From the NCBI RefSeq assembly GCF_020882245.1, contig NC_083598.1:46351858-46415857 (forward strand): a stretch of DNA of 64,000 nt, written 5' to 3'. The DNA comes from Rhopalosiphum padi. Lineage: Eukaryota; Arthropoda; Insecta; Hemiptera; Aphididae. The notes below the pieces were generated by a model. The model saw only the letters and a program-made list of their open reading frames with translations. It ran no database searches and had not been told where the DNA came from. The position numbers and the translations under genes were made by a program. Of this stretch, positions 51,271-64,000 are shown piece after piece; within the stretch, counting starts at the first letter, position 1, and each line of letters starts with the position of its first letter.

Positions 51271-53999
51271 GTTTATTGTGGGTACCTATATTATACACTT
51301 TGTGCATTTGTATGCTCCTTGAAGTATTTGCGTACATCATAAAATATTATTACGCACGTATAACAGTTTTCCGACTGCACCGCTGCAGTTTGTACATAAC
51401 CTATATACTATTGGATTACAAAAATCGTCGTACTATATAAATTCCTGTAAATGCGTATGTAATATGCTGTGTTCACTTGATCGTTTTCATCTGCACATGA
51501 TATATTTGGAATTAAATGCACAAAACACAAAATTATTTTTTTCCACAATCCTAATACTGCTCAATATTCGTTTTATCGCCGACATTGTTGATCCCCTACT
51601 GACAATCATTATTATTAAAGGTATATTATAATAGACCACCACGTATTTACGTTTGACTTGTGTAAACTAATGAAATCGCGATCTCGTAGATCAAGGATAT
51701 TTCGTTTACATGAACGTCAGCTATTATGCAAACCGACCAAATATAATATGTCCGATAATTTATGTAGCACTAAGCTGTCGTCTTGTTCATACACAAACAG
51801 CTAGGCCTCCTGACAATATTTAATATATATTGTGTTTTTGAATACTTTGTTTTGTTTTCCTTTGGACATTTATTGTACCTATACAACTCATACATCGTGC
51901 GTGATCGAAGGTTTATATCCTCGTGCGAATAAATAAAATATGTTAATTATTGTTATTGTATACTCGACCTAATTAAACCGACGACGTCGGTATAATTTTC
52001 AATCGATAACAAACCCTTTATCGTGTGATTAATGGTAATTAATAATATCTACTATATCATAGATATAGGTCATGGTGTGGTGGTGGTCCCCAGATATAAT
52101 GTAACTTCAATTTTCAGATCACTTTTACTGCTTCGACTTAGCAGCAGCAGACCAGAGATCCTATTCTTAATGATATGTTTCATAGCAAACGCCTATATAT
52201 ATTATATATTATAGTATAACGACTTAGGGATAGATAATCTATAGTGATAGATATCGTGCTGCTATCGTCGGTGGCGTTCACCCGAGAACGATTGCTAATG
52301 AGAGTGCTGCAGTTTAAAACACCCACAGCTTATATAGTGTATATTTTACAATATCACTGAGAATTATTGTTTTAATTATAAATGTGTTAGAAAAGACAGG
52401 TTTTCATGATGACTGTTGCAGTTGGTAGTGACGGTCAATATCGTTGTCAACAATCTAAATGGCTTTTTATTTGTCTGTAGTTATTGTCTACGGCACATTT
52501 TTAATTTCTTCAAATCCGCGCATATTGCCATGTCAGTAGATCGGAGAGAATTCAACACAAATAAAAAAATTATTGTCGACCATACATATTTTCACCTTTT
52601 ATCGCGGACTACTTTTTAACTAATATATTATTATATTCGTATTTATTTCAATATTACTTGTGTGTGATACGGACACGAACTTGGCACGGATCGGTTTAAG
52701 TCCGCACCGCAAATGCGCTAACCGTGTTTCGTGTCAGGTACCACAAATATATATATATTATATACATACACACGATCTAGATGGCAATTATCATCTGGAG
52801 ATTATTTACTCAGGAACAGTCCTCCACGGAGTGCTGTGTACACTGTGTGCACTCGTATGCTGCAGTATACGTGTACATATGTGCTTATAATACATATACA
52901 TATACATTATACATATATTATACCGTATATTATGTATGCATCAATGTTTAATCTGCCTTTGCAGTGCGGTATATGGTCAGTAGTTTTGACTCTTCTGCGA
53001 ATAACAACCGCGCCACGAAAACGTCCGAAATGTAGGACAACATAAATAATGCAAAGGAATTTATTGTGTAACATAAGTTGAATGTAAAGTTATTCTTCGA
53101 AATTACAGTATGTATATATAATAACAGTAGCAGTCATCAGTACTTATTTAATGTTCTAGAAACGGTTATTCATTTATTAGTATTATTATTTATTTATTTT
53201 TTACGTTGACTCACTAAATTATTTATTTATTCTCCCTTTAAAAGAATTTTTTTACTGTATAATAATATACTTAATATAAATAGAACAAATAACTACAATA
53301 AATACGATGCATACAATGATAGACGCGCTCATATTTTTTTTAACCATGTGAAAATAGTATATTAATATTTATCTACACTTTAAGTTATAAGTTTATCGTA
53401 ATTTATTGTTTACTCTATTTATTTGTCATAAGATTTTTTAAATTTTGTTTAATGCAGAGAATGTGAAACTACTAATATAGCTAAAACTATGTTAAAATCT
53501 TTCAAATTTTAATATTAAAGTCACCTATAACAGGCAACAATTACAATTTGCAAAGAACATAATTAATTTTATTTTATTATAAAAATGTTTATTGTATACA
53601 CATATTTATTCTATTATATATACATATATACGGGTTATTTCACCGTATTTGTTCTGTTTATGCCCGCCTTTTGCTTAAACTCAAAACGTTTATAACTGTT
53701 AAGATAGGTACTTAATTAAATCAATAATTCGACATTTAAAATGCTGACATCTAGTAACTCAATCGATCTATATTAGTTATTCTAGGTTTTTTTTTTTTAT
53801 AAAAATAAAATAAATATATATATTTATTTTTATAATGGGTAGGAAAACGAAAAATTATAATTTATAAAATATTATAACAATATTATTCCAATGCATTGAA
53901 AAAAATGATTCACGAGAATGACAAACCACAGCATTCGTATACTGATCATCGCCGTAAAATTACAATGTAGATTTTTTTAACGTCATATTTTATTAATGT
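51271..53999. other. AT-rich noncoding DNA
   Basis: Minor GC-richer spots near 52.66-52.87 and 52.97-53.04 kb. No gene seen. Confidence 0.5.
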
Positions 54000-56299
54000 T
54001 TTTAAAAGACAAATGTGACGGTGTGGACAGGCCATCGTGATGACTGACTCTAATTATTCGATATAAAAAAACACACACACAAACACATTTTTATGAGATT
54101 TTTCAGTGGTGGCGGCAGTGCAAGTGCACACGTGGTAGTAAATTTGTTATCCTCTACTCCTCTGTTTATCTCGCGTCCCTGAAAATAACTCTTCACACGC
54201 CGTAAACACAAATTAGCCGTCCGCGCCCTGTTTATCCACGCACGCTGCACCAACCGTCGACCGAAGCCTCATTAAGCCAGTCACTCCGATCCCTTTTAGT
54301 AAGAATAATATTAACGAGTTAACGCGACTCGCGCGTGTATATCGTTTGGTGTATCTATATATATATATTATTTTGTGTGTATGTATATGTGAGCCGCTTC
54401 TACATGGTGTTTACAAAAATAAAATTCCATAGCTTCTATACCGACTAGAGAACAATGACTTTGTTTCCTCTCTCCGACCATTTGTAAACGCCACGTCGGA
54501 ACAAATGTCCCGGAATCGCGATGACAGCGAATAAAATATATTATTACGGTGTATTTTTTTCATTCGACACACGTTGCGTACAACATATATAAATAAATGT
54601 GTACGTGTGAAGAAAAAAGACGTTCACTCTGATAAATTGGCGCACAGGCCTCGCCGCGGGTTAATAATTAGTAACGAGATCTCCTTTTTTCCTATTATTC
54701 TCTCTGTCATTTTGAGGCCCGTTTGAATAATAATGGTAATAATATTTACCTAATTACGTTTCCGTTTTTTGTTTTCATTTATTATAATATTGTGTATACA
54801 TTTCACCTACACATTCAATCAAAATACCAATAAGCAATTAAAACGTGCGCCGCACTGCGACCTGCATATGTATTAATAATAATATTTAAATAAAATATAA
54901 TATACAATTTATTTCGCCCCGAGGCTGAGCCGTGACTGCTGCTGCGCCGTTACTGCTGGCCGTCTGTTGGACATCGTAGTATCGTATTATAAAATATCTT
55001 ATGGAAATCGCACTACTACATGCAGAATGACCATTATTATTAGAAATCGTATTTTGTGATATTATAAAATAAATTATTGTATTGATTTCAGCACTTATTA
55101 AGTGATAAATTCAGTGATAAAAAATTATTACATTTTGTATTCGACGAAATGGTGTGGTATAATACGACTAAGCACATTTCCGTAAATTATGTCTATGTAT
55201 AAAAACAACAATATAACATTCAAAAAGCTCTGGACGACCGGATAGTATAAAAAGAACTGTTTTTGGTAATAATAAAAATAGGTTCAATCCAATTTAATAT
55301 TTTGAGATCTCGCAAATCATAATATATAAGGTTTATGTATAATCTGTAAATTAATATCGCTCAGCGACGTCGGTCGGGATCATTTGAGGAGGTGTGGTCG
55401 GGTAGTCTGCGTGACGTGTTTCCGCCGGACATTAGGATCGAACGGCCATCGCGCGCAATTCGCACGATAGCAGGTGAAATAGGTACAATGATATCGACAG
55501 CGGCGCCTTTTTCGCTTTGCGAAATCGAATCTAAACCACAAAAAACCCACTGGGCGTGTATATAATGTATATACGAACCGTCGTTATGGTCATCGTGTAA
55601 CTAGATATTGATACATCCGTATAGGAATTTTATGAAATATTATTTCATAGTGACTATAATAATGCAATATCCTGAACATCCATGTGTGTATATCATTGTG
55701 GTGTATCACGCCCATCACCCACCCTCGGCGGGGATGCACATTAAAATCTTAAATTTCCGTTGTTGGGTTTAAAAATACCACACCACACATATAAGATATA
55801 CCACTGAATTGCCAAATTATTTTCAGACATTGTTTGATGGTATCTACGCATTGGGTATTCGAAATACATTCACACTCACCCCTATATAAAAAATTATATA
55901 CACCACCTAACATGGGCGCTTGTTTAATCCGCAAGAAATATTATATTCTGCGGTAGCGGAAACGAAACCAGGACAACAGTTCTTACGTATATATATATGT
56001 GTAAGACGGCACGGAACCGGTTGGGGAATTAAAAAAAATAATAATCATTAAACATTCAGAGATTACTATATTATTAAACTATACTCGGGATTTGCTAATA
56101 AGCGAATTGCTATTCGTATACATAATATACTAATATTGTTATAGGTATATACTATATATATATATAAGTATGTATATACTATCAGACATTGCACTGCAGT
56201 CGACGCGCACATCATATACGTGAGTTTGTACTAAGCAAAAACATGACTACTATACAACTTACGTGGATAACATATTCTGTACCTACCATAGCATAAAGC
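54000..56299. other. AT-rich DNA with GC-richer patches
   Basis: Patches at about 54.1-54.3, 54.64-54.73, 54.9-54.98 and 55.36-55.56 kb. The last holds GACGTCGGTCGGGATC and CGAACGGCCATCGCGCGC and ends at the TTTCGC palindrome. No gene seen. Confidence 0.4.
55510..55524. repeat. Six-base-pair palindrome TTTCGC-TTT-GCGAAA
   Basis: Exact inverted repeat with a three-base spacer at the end of a GC-richer patch (about 55.37-55.53 kb). It may be a binding site; no factor is assigned. Confidence 0.3.
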
Positions 56300-56621
56300 G
56301 ATAATAACCATAGTCGGGTGGGCGGATCGGTCAGTTGAGATAGATAGCAATAATATTACGAGCAGGCGCTCGCAACGCCTTTTCGGCGGCGGCGACGACG
56401 GGAAACTCGCTGAGAATCTATAATATTATAATAATATCTCCTCTTCGACGGCACCGGTTGCGGGCGGTCGCGAACTAAATAATGTCCGTGTGTGTGTATG
56501 TGTAATCATACGTCTGCTATATTTCTGTGGCGAGTATATCGTCCGTATACGGTTTTTATTATTAAACGATCGTGGAATTTGCAGATTTAAAATTACACCT
56601 GTAGGCTGTGTAGCTCGTATG

Positions 56622-56669
<48 letters not shown>

Positions 56670-57949
56670 TGTATATATATATTTATATGTGTATATGTGC
56701 GTGCGTGTGTGTGTGTGTGTATGTATGTGTATCAATATTACACGATGATGAACGTCGGCGACGGCGGTGAGAGATATGATGTTTTGTGGGGGGAGAATAT
56801 AATAAAACGATTGTTGCCAACGCGTATACAAAAAAAAAGCGTAACTATATTTCTCTGCAGTATGTGTATAGTTGGAGGTAACAATAATGTGTATATGTGT
56901 ACCTGTATGCCGCGCCGTCCCACAATGATTGCCAGAGCTATGTATGCTCTATAGTCTATACCTATGTACGTATTTTTTATCAGATTTTTTTTTGTTACCT
57001 CCCCCACGTTGATCCCTTTGATCGACGACCGTTCGTGTACAACTATTCGAATATTTTTTTTATTCAAACATTTTTACATATATATTATAATATATTATAT
57101 ACATACAACTGGCTAGTAATTAAATTACGCATGACGAAAAAGCCGACCGTTTCAGCCCAAGCTCCGGAGTTCACATCAAAGAATCCTGATTTTTCCCTGT
57201 GATGTTTTTACTAGATTCTGCTGACTTTAATATAAAGTATATTCCCAACAGTGTATACATGCTATAGTCATGCAGGTGTATATATTTATATGTAGTAATA
57301 CTATGCATAGTTTCTTTTTACCTTTGATTTTTTACTGCTGTAACTGTTTTTAATTGTTGATTATTATGACACAATGGCCCCGTTTGCATTTATATAATCC
57401 ATTATTCCAATTGTGCGCTGCAGTAATATCGAGTATATATGTAGCTTTTATGATTTTTTACACGCGTATTACATTATTGTTGATATTAAACACAGCTCTT
57501 AAAATTTAGCGCACTCGGGTAGAATGTATTTACTCACAATTCGTGTATTGTATTTTATTTTCACGACCATTGATTAAAAAACTCATAAATATCTTCTCCT
57601 CTAGTATTTTTTTTTTTTAAAACGAGATCATTTTGTAAATTGCAATGTAAGTAATAAAAAAAAAAAGATAATATATATGCAACGTTTTTCGAGGATTTAA
57701 AATAATATATACAAAACAAACCTCGTCATCATTTGATTTCGAATGAAAAATAAAATAATATAAAAAAATAAAACCTATTGTTTAGCATTTTGAGCTTTGA
57801 ATCACGGATTAATCATTTTTAAAGAAATAATGTCCGCCACCAGTTATTACTTACATTTTTTCCTTTTGTCGTTGTCTATAAACGTGAAAACCATGCGGCT
57901 TATGCTTTTATAATATTATTATAGGTACCTACAATCGAAGGCTAAAAGA
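56300..57949. other. Mixed to AT-rich DNA around the 56.6 kb microsatellite
   Basis: A CpG-bearing block at about 56.36-56.48 kb precedes the microsatellite. The 154-codon frame across it is repeat translation. No gene seen. Confidence 0.45.
56619..56733. repeat. Compound (TA)n (TATG)n (TA)n (GT)n microsatellite
   Basis: TA repeats pass into eight TATG units (about 56641-56672), then TA again and GT repeats with TATG remnants. The ORF across it is repeat translation. Confidence 0.95.
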
Positions 57950-58500
57950 GTCGCGCACAGGAGGTCTTTTTCTCAACACTCGGCGGTGGCAACACCCTTT
58001 TAGAACAATAATAATTGGCCGTGGAATTCTTCCCTTTCCGCCTCCTCATCAATTATATATTTATACTTCTTTCGTTTTGGAATAATAATAATTGTTTATC
58101 CGGGGTAATTCGTTTCGGCGCTGTAACAGAACGTTTTCCGACGGACGTCTTCATCGCCGCCACCGCGCGAGCTATCAAAAGACGAACAAGAAGAGATTTT
58201 TTTTTCGATTCCTTTTACATTTTTTCGTTCCGTAAATTGTACGCCACCACGACTTGCGAACGCGGTAGCAGCAGTAGCTAGGTAGCGTGTCAATCGTATT
58301 TTTCACGGTGTCCTCGACCGCGTACATTATTATAATATATATCTGTATAAACCGTGGTGTATATGTACACTGCCGTGTCGCGGGCCTACGCACCGAAACG
58401 ACTGGCGCGTGTAAGTATATTATAATTTTATGGTATATGTATGTATATATAACGAAAATTATGTGTGTTGTGTGTGTCGTCTCGTAAATAAAGTTATTAT
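57950..58500. other. GC-richer patch ending near a strong donor-like site
   Basis: CpG-bearing sequence to about 58.41 kb followed by GCGCGT|GTAAGTAT at 58411. It could be the end of a noncoding + strand exon. No acceptor or start site was identified. Confidence 0.2.
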
Positions 58501-60129
58501 GTCGCGCGCGAGTAAAACTCGGTTGTCGTTCTATTCATATTTATCATAATGTTATAATATGTAGACCGAGTAAACGCATTTTTCTTTTGGTTATATTTTT
58601 TCGCGAAATTATAATACTTTTAAACAATAACCTCGTGCAGTTCTTACTTACAATGACGTTATATTGTGTGTTATAAAATAGCGCCTCAATTGGGAATCAT
58701 TCGGTTGTGTATAGGAACATTATGAACTATCCGTGTCGCTATGTGGGTATATTATATACTATAACATATTTTACCCATGTGAGTTTTTTTTTTCTCTAGG
58801 ATTTACTAATCAAAATAAAAAGTATGACTCGCTGAGGTCAAATTTCGTTCACGTATATATTAACAGGTTTCGACTTTTCGAGCGCTACGCAAATACGCCA
58901 TAGGAAAACATCGATGATGATAATATTTTGTTGGACCGTCATGCATACAGCTAGCTATATGGCTAGATAGCTGTATGACGATGCATTATTATTTCTAATG
59001 TACATTTTTTTTCTCTCTTCCCATTACGGACAAAGCGACTGAGGCAGTAGTAGTTTTTGTAGGTTTCGACAAACATTTTTCGACTCCCGAGTTGCTGCTG
59101 CGCACGTTACTCTGCTTGCGCTTTTATAATTATTTAACGTATTAGGTATATATTGTTTTTAGTTATGTTAATGATATTATGTGTGCATATGCATGTTTGT
59201 TATGTGTATACTGCAGCCTAATTACCGTTTTAAAACTATCTGTTTATTTCTTTTCTTTCTATCCAGTGGTTTTGTTGTAAACGACCTAATGACTAAAGTA
59301 AAAATAATATTGCATGGGTAAAATATTCTCCAAAAATCACTGCAGTAAATAAGGGAATGAATAATGTTTTAAAGTATTCCTATTTCCTATAGGTATATAG
59401 TTATTAGATTGGTATATACTATATACACGCAGTGGCTCACCATGTAAAGTATCGATTTTTTTTATTTGGATATACTGTGATTGTTTTTGTGTTAATTTTT
59501 ATTTTAATACGTTAAACCTTCAATTATATTTTATTTTTTGTTCAATGTTTCTGCAAGACCTGACTCCCCATTTCACAGCAAAGGAACCTATCAAATACCA
59601 TGTGATTTATTTATAATATACTATTCTTTACATTAATGTTCTATATTCGAAATTGGACGTTTTACATTATCATGTGCACACAAACAACGAATTGTATTTA
59701 CAATAATTATTATTTGGCTGCTTTAACAACTATATATTTAATTAAATTCGTTCTACGAGTTAAATTTAATATAATGTACCTCTATTTATTTATTTTTTAA
59801 TTATACTGACCGTTTCACTGAAATTCATGTATAGTTAATATATTTATAGTTTTAATTTCCCATAATCAATGCAATATTTATACAGATATATGCGTATTGA
59901 ATAAATATTTTAATACCAAAATAAACCCAAAAGAAAGTCTACTGCATTTTACAGTGTAAGGGGGGAGGGTAGTCACTTAGGTATAATATATATATGTTAT
60001 AATACATATATAAACATTGTATTATTATTATAATTTTGCAATTTTCATTCGACCGTGCATTTTTCTTATTCGAAAAAGAACAGATGTAATGTTTTCAAAA
60101 TTTAACCAGATTCCATTATTATTTCCTAT
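58501..60129. other. AT-rich noncoding DNA
   Basis: Holds the inverted repeat at 58944-58977. No gene seen. Confidence 0.5.
58944..58977. repeat. Ten-base-pair inverted repeat around a TAGCT core
   Basis: CATACAGCTA (58944-58953) and TAGCTGTATG (58968-58977) are exact reverse complements separated by 14 bases. The 14-base interior plus the inner stem ends can make a further partial pairing (TAGCT with GGCTA). A three-pair CGT/ACG extension lies outside a CATG bulge. The right arm shares TAGCTGTATGA with the 3' part of miR-9 but lacks its seed, so it is not called a microRNA. Confidence 0.4.
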
Positions 60130-62129
60130 GAATATAAATAGCTTAATTAATATTTGTTGTTTTCGTCACGACTCACCCTTTTCGGGGATTCTGTGGAAAT
60201 TATTTCCCATGGGAATCGCCGCTGCTGCCAACTGTTTGCGTTTTTATACCCTCTCTTCGAAGATCTACACCCCAATATATTATGAATAACTGATACGCGT
60301 GATACACCACCTTGGTCGCTTAGTACTATTTCACGTCACGTGTACCTATAGCTAGATCATGTCTTGCAGCAGTTGCTGCAACGATGCCCTTCAATATTCC
60401 ACGGCTACTGACCATCGGCCGATAGTCGATACACACATAATATTATTATAAATTATAATACATTAATACACAGAACACTCGGAGGCATAATATACAACGT
60501 GTGTGCAAGAGTATGTGCGCGTATAACGTGACGACGCGATGGGTTCTCCTATTCTTCAAAATTAATATTATAATATTCGACTCTGCACCAGGTATTTAAT
60601 CGAAAACAGATAAAAATGTGTATCTATAGGTTCAACAACAACAACCGTATTTTTATATACATTATAATTACCGGAATGACATATTGAGTTAATGGTTCTC
60701 TCCCCCTACTTTAACCTGTGTCATCTACTTGAACAACGCCACTGCCACTATCACCAATAAGCATGAGTGGCAATTGATCGATATACCAAAATATAAGACA
60801 TGCAATTTCATAGATATGCAGTTATTATTATTTTCAAAATGATATAATAGATGTTTAAATTGCATACTCCTGTTATAAAATCGCTGAGTGAATTGCATAA
60901 TCACAGGTATTGCACTGCTTGTAATTTACAAAACCCGGAAACTTTGACTTTTTTGTTCATCGCAGCTATATAATTACGATTTTTTTTGTGGAGAATTCTC
61001 CTTTCAGTTTCTATTTATCGTATAACATTATTTATTTATTTAAGTATTAGAAAAAATGACTAAACTCGTGTAGAAGCCCAGGGTTATTTTGTTTACTGTA
61101 TGTTTTTAATTAATACACACAATAAAACAAAAAAAAAAAATCAACAGTATAACTTAAAATAGTAAAAAACAATTTTAAACAAACAGTTAAATAAGAATGG
61201 TAATTTACGATATAAGTATTTAAACATAATATAGATTTTGTTCGTATCCATGAAGAAGGCAGTGGATAATGTATTCTTTGAACATCGGTTGGTACATATT
61301 GGCCACTTCATAGGAAGAGGGAAAGTTATTAACTGCATCTAGTTTTGACATCATGCGTTTTATAGGGGATAAAAGATAAAGTTTTTTTTAAGTTTATATT
61401 TCAGGTTATAATACAAAGATTATTTATATTCATTTTATTTTACTACGAATTTTTGTTTATAACTTCATTTAGGTGCTTTGATTAGACGCTTTCAGATTTT
61501 TTCGATAGTTTGAATGATTGCGGTGCGCTCTATACTCTAGCCACGCACCGCCTATAATAAGTGTGGCGTTCTCTTAATTGATTTTAAAATCGCTTATACT
61601 TTAAATAATACAATATGGAATCACGCAACTGTATCTGAATGTTGTTGTTTTGATCAAGATTCCCGAGTATTTCGTTTACTCGTCTTGTGGTTTTTCTCTC
61701 TTATTAACTACAAAATAAATTTTTATCGTTTTAATAAGAACCGTTATTTTTTCATATCGTCCGGAGCACAGTTTTCCAAACTATAAAGTTTTTATTATTG
61801 TTATTCGTTTCTATATGTTTTCCAGTCGGAAAATAAAACTGTTGTAACAATATTATATTAACATCGCTCGACATCGTTTTATTGTGTATTTTTCGGGACA
61901 TTGATTTTGACCGACGAAAAGAATCGTTGTCTATCCGCGCGTAAAAAGAAACTACAACAAAAATCGGAATAAAAGTAAAACGATTGACCAATCGAAGAAA
62001 AAACAAAACCACACACACGTACACAAACGATTACGTCGGCATTCGTCTTTGCTGCATCGGTGACTGTACATACAACAATCGGGTTTCTCTCTTGAAATCT
62101 AAATACTCTTCCTGTCTCCATATTTTTTT
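60130..62129. other. AT-rich DNA with a GC-richer patch at 60.16-60.43 kb
   Basis: The patch contains TTTCCCATGGGAATCGCC and a GCAGCAGTTGCTGC palindrome near 60.37 kb. The rest is AT-rich. No gene seen. Confidence 0.45.
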
Positions 62130-62170
62130 ACTCTTATGTTTCTTGCTGTGTCCCTAAGCATTTCCGACAG

Positions 62171-62207
62171 TCTCTCTCTCGCTCTCTCTCTTTCTCTCTT
62201 CCCCTCT
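62171..62207. repeat. CT-rich microsatellite
   Basis: TCTCTCTC runs interrupted by G and T. It marks the start of a GC-richer stretch that runs to about 63.8 kb. Confidence 0.85.
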
Positions 62208-62716
62208 CGCACGTGATATATCGATGAAGCCGCCACCACCCGTTAAACGACAACATAAATTGATCGGTCAACCGTGGTGCGCGTTTGCCTACGCGTAATT
62301 ATAATATTGCCATATATACATACACAGTATTCACCACGTAAATTATAATACGCACAAACAGAATACCTAATGAGCGACCATCATCGGTGGTGGCCGCGAC
62401 GATACGACGCGTCTCTTTCGGAACGGGCGCGCGCGAGCGAGCCATCACACTCCCGCTCCACCGTAGCCTGTGAGTCGCGCGACGCGCCGTAAACATGTCA
62501 CATTTCATTAACGCGGCGGCGGCTTGGAAATATAAAAAAAAAATAAAAGAGATGGAAAACACCTACGTAATTTTTATTTTACTAATTTTTTTCACACGAC
62601 GACGGAACCAGACACCTCTGTCGTATATTACGCGCGCGTGATTTACCCGAAAAGAAAAAAACCACTCTCGTGACGAGTGGGCGACGACGACTACGACGAC
62701 GAAACACGCGCGTACA

Positions 62717-62760
62717 TATAATATATATATGTATATATATATATATATAACACACACAAA
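62717..62760. repeat. (TA)n (CA)n microsatellite
   Basis: TA repeats with one GTA break passing into ACACACAC. Confidence 0.85.
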
Positions 62761-64000
62761 TGCACACATATTACATTATACGACGACTTGTGCTATCGCG
62801 GCTCGCATTTGTGTGTGTGTGCGTTTGATTGCGATCGTGCGAGTGCGCCTCGTCGATCTCTCCTATAATAATATAATGTAGTACGGTGTATAAGCATCAC
62901 ATATGATATTTTATGCTGCAGCCTCGCGGGCTATATAGGTGTCGACGACACGTGTCGGGCTTATTAAAACCGCAGAAATTCGTTTTCGGACCGGCGGCGG
63001 CGCTCGAACCGTGTCGGCGGCTATAGGCCCCGTCCGGTTGCCAGATATAAACAATACGTAATATATTATTATTTTACGTGCTGCAGTGAGCATCAGCAGC
63101 AAACTTTGATATCGCCGGGCCATTATAACGCGCTGTATAATATGTACTAGCTAGGTGATGTATATAATGTATATATAATATATTATTATACACGAGTGCA
63201 CCGTTGTGGTGGTGGCGGTGCGGAAAAGGAGAACATCAACAAACGAGCAATAACGATAATGACGGGGTTTCACTTCACCTGCGTCACACACGTGCTCCCG
63301 CGGAGACGCACATGCATGACCGTATACACGACGTATAATGCGATGTGGTTGTTATATATAGATGATAGTATAGTCAGCGGCGGTCATTCTGCGGTGGGCA
63401 TTTCTGTGTGTGATCGCGCGAGCTTGGAGTACGAATCGCGTTCAAGGTCGAGGGGAAAAATCCAATTTTAATAAAATTCACTTCTCCGCCACGTCCCGCC
63501 ATTGGTGTACGTACTTATAATATTTTGTAAAATATGCCGTCATACGTGTATACTCGCACTAAGCATTATGTTCGTCCTTCGCCCTCACAACCTGCGCGCG
63601 CGATGTTACTCGGCAACCATCGTATCACCGTCACAGCTGACAGCTGCAGCAGCTACTATTATAGAGCTGAAGATAACGTAGTATTTTCCTCTCGTGTCAT
63701 CTTTCTCTTCCCCTCTACACCACACACCATGGTTTGACCCTCCACTCACACCCGTGGCTGTCGTCTACACGACGAATATATTATAATATCTATATAATTG
63801 TATTTCTCTCTTCCCCGTCGTCAATAAAGATCACCGCGCGTTTCGCAATTTAAATAATATTACTATTACTATATAGTGTACCTATTACCTACCTACATAG
63901 ATGTATTTACGAAAAACGTCAAACTAAACATATAATTATACTGGATATACGACATAGTATTACGTATTCAGAGTTCCGATAAAAAGTTTTCTATTCTTTA

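Larger units (their letters stand above)
62130..63860. other. GC-richer region near the right end
   Basis: CpG-rich blocks at about 62.36-62.52, 62.6-62.72, 62.93-63.05 and 63.2-63.5 kb. Frames on both strands begin mostly at non-ATG codons and give Arg-rich residues. It may be regulatory or a third promoter-like zone; no gene supported. The last 140 bases of the window are AT-rich. Confidence 0.3.

Noticed and set aside
56490..56954. 154-codon + frame at the compound microsatellite
   Set aside because: Mostly Tyr-Ile-Val-Cys translation of TATG and GT repeats.
57624..57637. GAGATCATTTTG resembling the 5' part of bantam microRNA
   Set aside because: The first base and the 3' part differ, and no complementary arm lies nearby.

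Overview
The window looks like a piece of an insect nuclear genome, most likely an aphid or a close hemipteran relative. This is inferred from texture, not from a database hit: long AT-rich stretches, dense short TAGGTA/TACCTA motifs, many microsatellites, scattered GC- and CpG-rich patches, spliceosomal-type splice sites and no long open reading frames. Nothing suggests bacterial, phage or plasmid DNA. No rRNA, tRNA, CRISPR array or intact autonomous transposon was recognised.

The only coding sequence I can support well is one exon on the + strand at 44227-44453. It has a splice acceptor, a short leader with a 4-codon upstream ORF, an ATG at 44297, a His/Tyr-rich N-terminus followed by a hydrophobic signal-peptide core, and a strong phase-1 donor at 44454. 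It is the first coding exon of a secreted or membrane protein whose remaining exons I could not find, so they are probably beyond a long intron. The family cannot be named from this exon. Two GC/CpG-rich islands flank it. The one at about 38.7-40.3 kb upstream is a plausible promoter and 5' UTR region. The one at about 49.8-50.6 kb ends in a strong donor at 50298 and may be an alternative promoter or the first exon of another transcript.

Layout: 1-38 kb is AT-rich noncoding DNA (intergenic or 5' intronic) with moderate-GC patches near 2.1, 8.4, 12, 18.6, 20.2, 22, 23.7, 24.7, 28, 31.3, 33 and 34 kb that may be regulatory elements. It also holds a MITE-like element at 10113-10371 and several short perfect hairpins. 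38.7-40.3 kb is the first island. 41.5-44.1 kb is mixed. 44.2-44.9 kb holds the signal-peptide exon and a CA tract. 46.7-51.3 kb contains a GC patch, a 195-codon minus-strand open frame of doubtful status and the second island. 51.3-64 kb is mostly AT-rich with patches at 54-55.5, 56.3-57, 58-58.5, 60.2 and 62.1-63.8 kb.

Most computed open frames here start at GTG or TTG codons or lie in low-complexity or GC-rich DNA, and I treat them as chance. No convincing new biological system was found. The items most worth a check are the signal-peptide exon, the MITE-like element, the two CpG islands, and two splice-flanked open segments at 31253-31483 (+) and 16202-16291 (-).
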